A model generated the notes under the pieces. The model was not told where the DNA came from, searched no databases, and worked only from the letters and a program-made list of their open reading frames with translations. Shown one piece after another: positions 21,716 through 23,810 of a stretch of 23,810 nucleotides of DNA. How positions within the stretch are numbered: position 1 is the first letter of the stretch; each line of letters begins with the position of its first letter. Position numbers and translations under genes: made by a program. Source of the DNA: Fimenecus stercoravium (GTDB taxonomy: Bacteria > Bacillota > Clostridia > Oscillospirales > Acutalibacteraceae); NCBI GenBank assembly GCA_018711545.1, contig DVIC01000010.1, positions 1 to 23,810 of the forward strand. The letters run 5' to 3'.

Positions 21716-21743
21716 GTAGGGACAGCCCTTGCGGCTGTCCGTG
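21716..21743. repeat. Variant hairpin, GTAGGGACAGCC type
   Basis: A perfect 8-bp stem GGACAGCC / GGCTGTCC with loop CTTGC. It shares the GTAGGG leader with the other hairpins but has a different stem. It lies downstream of the GH35 stop on the minus strand and has no U tract. Confidence 0.75.
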
Positions 21744-21756
21744 TTCGGTGTTAGCC

Positions 21757-21783
21757 GTGGGGTGGGGCGTTTGCGCAATGCCG
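21757..21783 (+). repeat. 27-bp perfect direct repeat, second copy
   Basis: Identical to 21349-21375. It ends 14 bases before the GH35 stop codon. The two copies bracket the repeat cluster of this intergenic region. Confidence 0.9.
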
Positions 21784-21797
21784 GAATGTTCCTCCGC

Positions 21798-23585
21798 TCA
21801 CTTTTTCCAGAACGCGAAACGATGCTTTTTGGGCTTGCTTAAAATGGGATGGTCGATGATCTGCACGCTTTCGCGGTCAGTGCCCTCCTGCTCGAAAACG
21901 ATCAGCTCGTTGCCCGTTTCCTTCAAAAGCCCCTTCGGCAGGTACAGCGTCACCTGCGGACCTATCTCCCAATACCGGCCGAGATTGAAACCGTTGACGA
22001 ACACGCATCCCTTTTTAAAGCCTGTCATATCCACAAAACAGTCCGCATCGGCTGCGGCGTCAAACGTGCCGCGCAGGAAACGCGGGCAGTCATCCCTGAC
22101 CTTGCCGAAATCAAGCCCCGCAAGCGAATCAAGCGGCAGGGTGCGGACGGTAAACCCGAACAGCTCCTGGTTGCCGAGCAGCACGCGGCGCAGCCCCTTG
22201 CGGTCATACAGGTGCTTGCCGTAGTTGACGCGCCCCATGGCTTCCACCAGGATGTCGATCTGCCGTTCACCCGAAAAGCCGGAAAGGCGCACGGAAAAGC
22301 CGTCGCCGTTTTCCATTTTCGGGTTGTCGCTGCGGTAATAGGTCTTTTTGAGCTTGCCGTCTATGTACAGATATGCGTTGTCATGCACACCCTCGACATA
22401 AAGCGTCGCCGCTTCGTATTTGCCGCGCACCGTGACGGAATACAGGATATAGCCGAAGTTCTGCCCGAGCGCTTCCATGTGTACGGGTGCGGCGGTCTCG
22501 TGCGCCGTGCCGAGCACGTCGAGGTTTTCAAACAGCCCCGCGCTCTGCGTGAGCTTTACCTCGCCGACCGCCTGTAATTTCGGCTCGTCGGGCAGGCGGG
22601 TCGGTTCGATCCCCTGCTTGTCGCAAAGCAGCCGGCGCACGGCGTGATAGCCTGCCGTGTAGCCGCCCCACTCATTGAGCAGCGCGCTGTAATCGTAGCT
22701 GGTCACCGTCGGCTCATAGCCCTTGCCGTAGTTGGCGCCCGCCGTAAAGCCGAAATTCGTGCCGCCGTGGAACATATACATATTGAAGCTCGCATCCATG
22801 TCCAGAAAATCGCCGATCTCCTTTGCGACCTCCTGCGACGAGCGCGTATGGTGCCGGTCGCCCCAATGGTCGAACCAGCCGCACCAGAATTCGCCGCACA
22901 TGCGCGGCTGTTTCTTCTGGAATTTATCGAGCTTTTTGAGAAGCGTTTTGGCGCGCGAACCGAAGTTCATCACCTTGAGCACGTCGGGCAGACCGCCGCC
23001 CGACAGCATCCAGTCGCAGTCGCCGTCGGAGGTGAACAAAAGGCTGTCCATCCCCACGTCGAGCATGATTTGCCGCACCGCTTCGAGATAATCGTGGTCG
23101 TTGCCGTAGCTGCCGTATTCGTTTTCGACCTGCATTAAGATGATGTTGCCGCCGTTTTTTTCGAGCAGCGGCACAATCTCGCGTGCAAGCGCCGCATAAT
23201 ACCGGCGCACCGCCGCAAGATACGGCGCATAGTTGCAGCGCAGGCGCATGTTTTCATCCTTTAAAAGCCACGCCGGGAAGCCGCCGAAATCCCATTCGGC
23301 GCAGATGTACGGGCCCGGCCGCACGATCGCATACAGCCCGAGGCGCTGCGCCGTGCGCAGGAACTCGGCGATGTCGAGCATCCCCGAAAAACAGAATTCA
23401 CCCTCGCGCGGCTCGTGCAGGTTCCAGCAGACATAGGTCTCCACCGTGTTGAAGCCCGCCGCCTTGAGCTTTTCAAGCCGGTCTTCCCAATGCTCGCGCG
23501 GGACGCGGAAATAGTGTATCGCGCCCGAATAGATGGGGAACGGTTTCCCGTCCATGCAGAATTGCCCTTTTTCGATCGTCAGCAT
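21798..23585 (-). CDS. GH35 beta-galactosidase-like glycoside hydrolase
   Basis: The 595-residue product is a family 35 glycosidase, a family that removes terminal beta-galactosyl residues. The TIM-barrel domain (about 1-320) shows the GH35 opening FPIYSGAIHYFRVPREHW (16-33), GPYICAEWDFGGFPAWL (91-107), the acid/base Glu 156 in QVENEYGSYG, and the nucleophile Glu 232 in CGEFWCGWFDHWG. FHGGTNFGFTAGAN follows near 274-287. Beta-sandwich domains fill the rest, with a GFNLGRYW-type motif near 535. There is no signal peptide, so it probably acts on imported oligosaccharides. The end is basic (KPKKHRFAFWKK). ATG 23583-23585 follows AGGAG by 7 bases. Its exact substrate cannot be read from the sequence. 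Confidence 0.95.
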   Translation of the reverse strand: MLTIEKGQFCMDGKPFPIYSGAIHYFRVPREHWEDRLEKLKAAGFNTVETYVCWNLHEPREGEFCFSGMLDIAEFLRTAQRLGLYAIVRPGPYICAEWDFGGFPAWLLKDENMRLRCNYAPYLAAVRRYYAALAREIVPLLEKNGGNIILMQVENEYGSYGNDHDYLEAVRQIMLDVGMDSLLFTSDGDCDWMLSGGGLPDVLKVMNFGSRAKTLLKKLDKFQKKQPRMCGEFWCGWFDHWGDRHHTRSSQEVAKEIGDFLDMDASFNMYMFHGGTNFGFTAGANYGKGYEPTVTSYDYSALLNEWGGYTAGYHAVRRLLCDKQGIEPTRLPDEPKLQAVGEVKLTQSAGLFENLDVLGTAHETAAPVHMEALGQNFGYILYSVTVRGKYEAATLYVEGVHDNAYLYIDGKLKKTYYRSDNPKMENGDGFSVRLSGFSGERQIDILVEAMGRVNYGKHLYDRKGLRRVLLGNQELFGFTVRTLPLDSLAGLDFGKVRDDCPRFLRGTFDAAADADCFVDMTGFKKGCVFVNGFNLGRYWEIGPQVTLYLPKGLLKETGNELIVFEQEGTDRESVQIIDHPILSKPKKHRFAFWKK

Positions 23586-23600
23586 AGGTGAACTCCTGTT

Positions 23601-23637
23601 TTTTAGATTTTAGATGTTGGACATTGGATATTAGATG
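23601..23637 (+). repeat. Heptamer tandem array upstream of GH35
   Basis: AGA/GGA cores at 23605, 23612, 23619, 23626 and 23633, exactly 7 bases apart (units TTTAGAT, TTTAGAT, GTTGGAC, ATTGGAT, ATTAGAT). Its first unit is about 16 bases from the start codon, as for the array before the sialidase-fold gene. Confidence 0.88.
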
Positions 23638-23679
23638 CGGGCCCGGTTAAGTTTGCAGCAAAGCCGAAAGGTGCACCTT

Positions 23680-23709
23680 GTAGGGGCGGGTCTTAAGTGC
23701 CCGCCCGCG
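23680..23709. repeat. GC hairpin repeat, CTTAAG-loop type
   Basis: GTAGGGGCGGGT-CTTAAG-TGCCCGCCCGCG, preceded by GCCGAAAG about 15 bases upstream and followed by a heptamer array, the same order as at 21371-21460. Confidence 0.83.
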
Positions 23710-23710
23710 A

Positions 23711-23745
23711 ACAGAGATCAGAATACAGAAATTAGAAGTCAGAAA
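23711..23745 (+). repeat. Heptamer tandem array, five units
   Basis: AGA cores at 23713, 23720, 23727, 23734 and 23741, exactly 7 bases apart (AACAGAG, ATCAGAA, TACAGAA, ATTAGAA, GTCAGAA), followed by ACGG. Confidence 0.9.
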
Positions 23746-23767
23746 CGGCGCAGGAAGTTTTTATGAA

Positions 23768-23795
23768 AGCCGAAAGATTGCACACTTTTTCGGCT
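23768..23795. repeat. Short inverted repeat near the window edge
   Basis: A perfect 8-bp pair AGCCGAAA / TTTCGGCT with a 12-base spacer. On the minus strand TTTCATAAAAA follows, a poor U tract. It may be a weak terminator of an unseen upstream gene, or part of the repeat family, which carries GCCGAAAG elsewhere. Confidence 0.45.
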
Positions 23796-23810
23796 ACGAA
23801 AAGCAAAGAA

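Larger units (their letters stand above)
21292..21797. other. 506-bp intergenic region made largely of repeats
   Basis: It contains two heptamer arrays, four hairpins, a 238-bp composite repeat and a 27-bp perfect direct repeat at its two ends. Short frames occur on both strands but none has an RBS or a recognisable product. I found no convincing promoter for the sialidase-fold gene or terminator for the GH35 gene. Confidence 0.75.

Noticed and set aside
21395..21743. Intrinsic terminators at the GC hairpins
   Set aside because: No U tract follows on either strand, and the hairpins occur in clusters, in both orientations and upstream as well as downstream of genes.
21292..21797. CRISPR array
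   Set aside because: The repeats are 7-bp units without spacers, or hairpins with unrelated spacing. No regular repeat-spacer alternation and no cas gene.

Overview
The window reads as a housekeeping stretch of a Clostridia-class Bacillota chromosome. Every gene I can support lies on the minus strand. The gene order is typically Firmicute: infC-rpmI-rplT, dprA-topA-trmFO, plsX-rnc-smc-ftsY, and nadD-yqeK-rsfS. Ribosome binding sites are AGGAGG-like, and the promoters I can see are sigma-A type. The fairly high GC content and the two cytoplasmic carbohydrate-active genes suggest an uncultured gut-type lineage (for example Oscillospirales or Christensenellales). That placement is inference.

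In transcription order (right to left): a GH35 beta-galactosidase-like gene (21798-23585) and a sialidase-fold BNR protein (20002-21291), each preceded by a repeat-rich intergenic region. Next comes infC-rpmI-rplT, with a clear promoter, a leader ending in an attenuator, and a probable ATC start codon on infC. After a terminator there is a tightly packed run: SPOUT RNA methyltransferase, dprA, topA, trmFO, plsX, rnc. Most of these genes overlap or nearly touch. smc has its own promoter and is followed by ftsY, rdgB, yhbY, nadD and yqeK. After a repeat element come rsfS, leuS and a 40-residue small ORF, closed by a strong terminator. A lipoprotein gene with its own promoter ends the window.

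The most unusual content is not a gene. Three intergenic regions (about 4030-4326, 21292-21797 and 23586-23810) share a modular repeat family. It consists of (i) tandem arrays with a strict 7-bp period (NN-T/C-AGA-A/T, 5-6 units each, five arrays); (ii) GC-rich hairpins of the type GTAGGGGCGGG-loop-CCCGCCC, six copies plus a GTAGGGACAGCC variant, in both orientations; and (iii) a ~238-bp composite present as two diverged copies. One copy supplies the last nine codons and the stop of yqeK. Two copies sit at the same distance upstream of the start codons of the two carbohydrate genes. The layout recalls REP/BIME or MITE-type elements, but I recognise no named family.

Other points worth a look are an FtsY whose extra, disordered domain is C-terminal and carries the RBS and TTG start of rdgB, and the small ORF after leuS. 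I see no CRISPR array, tRNA, rRNA, transposase or phage gene.
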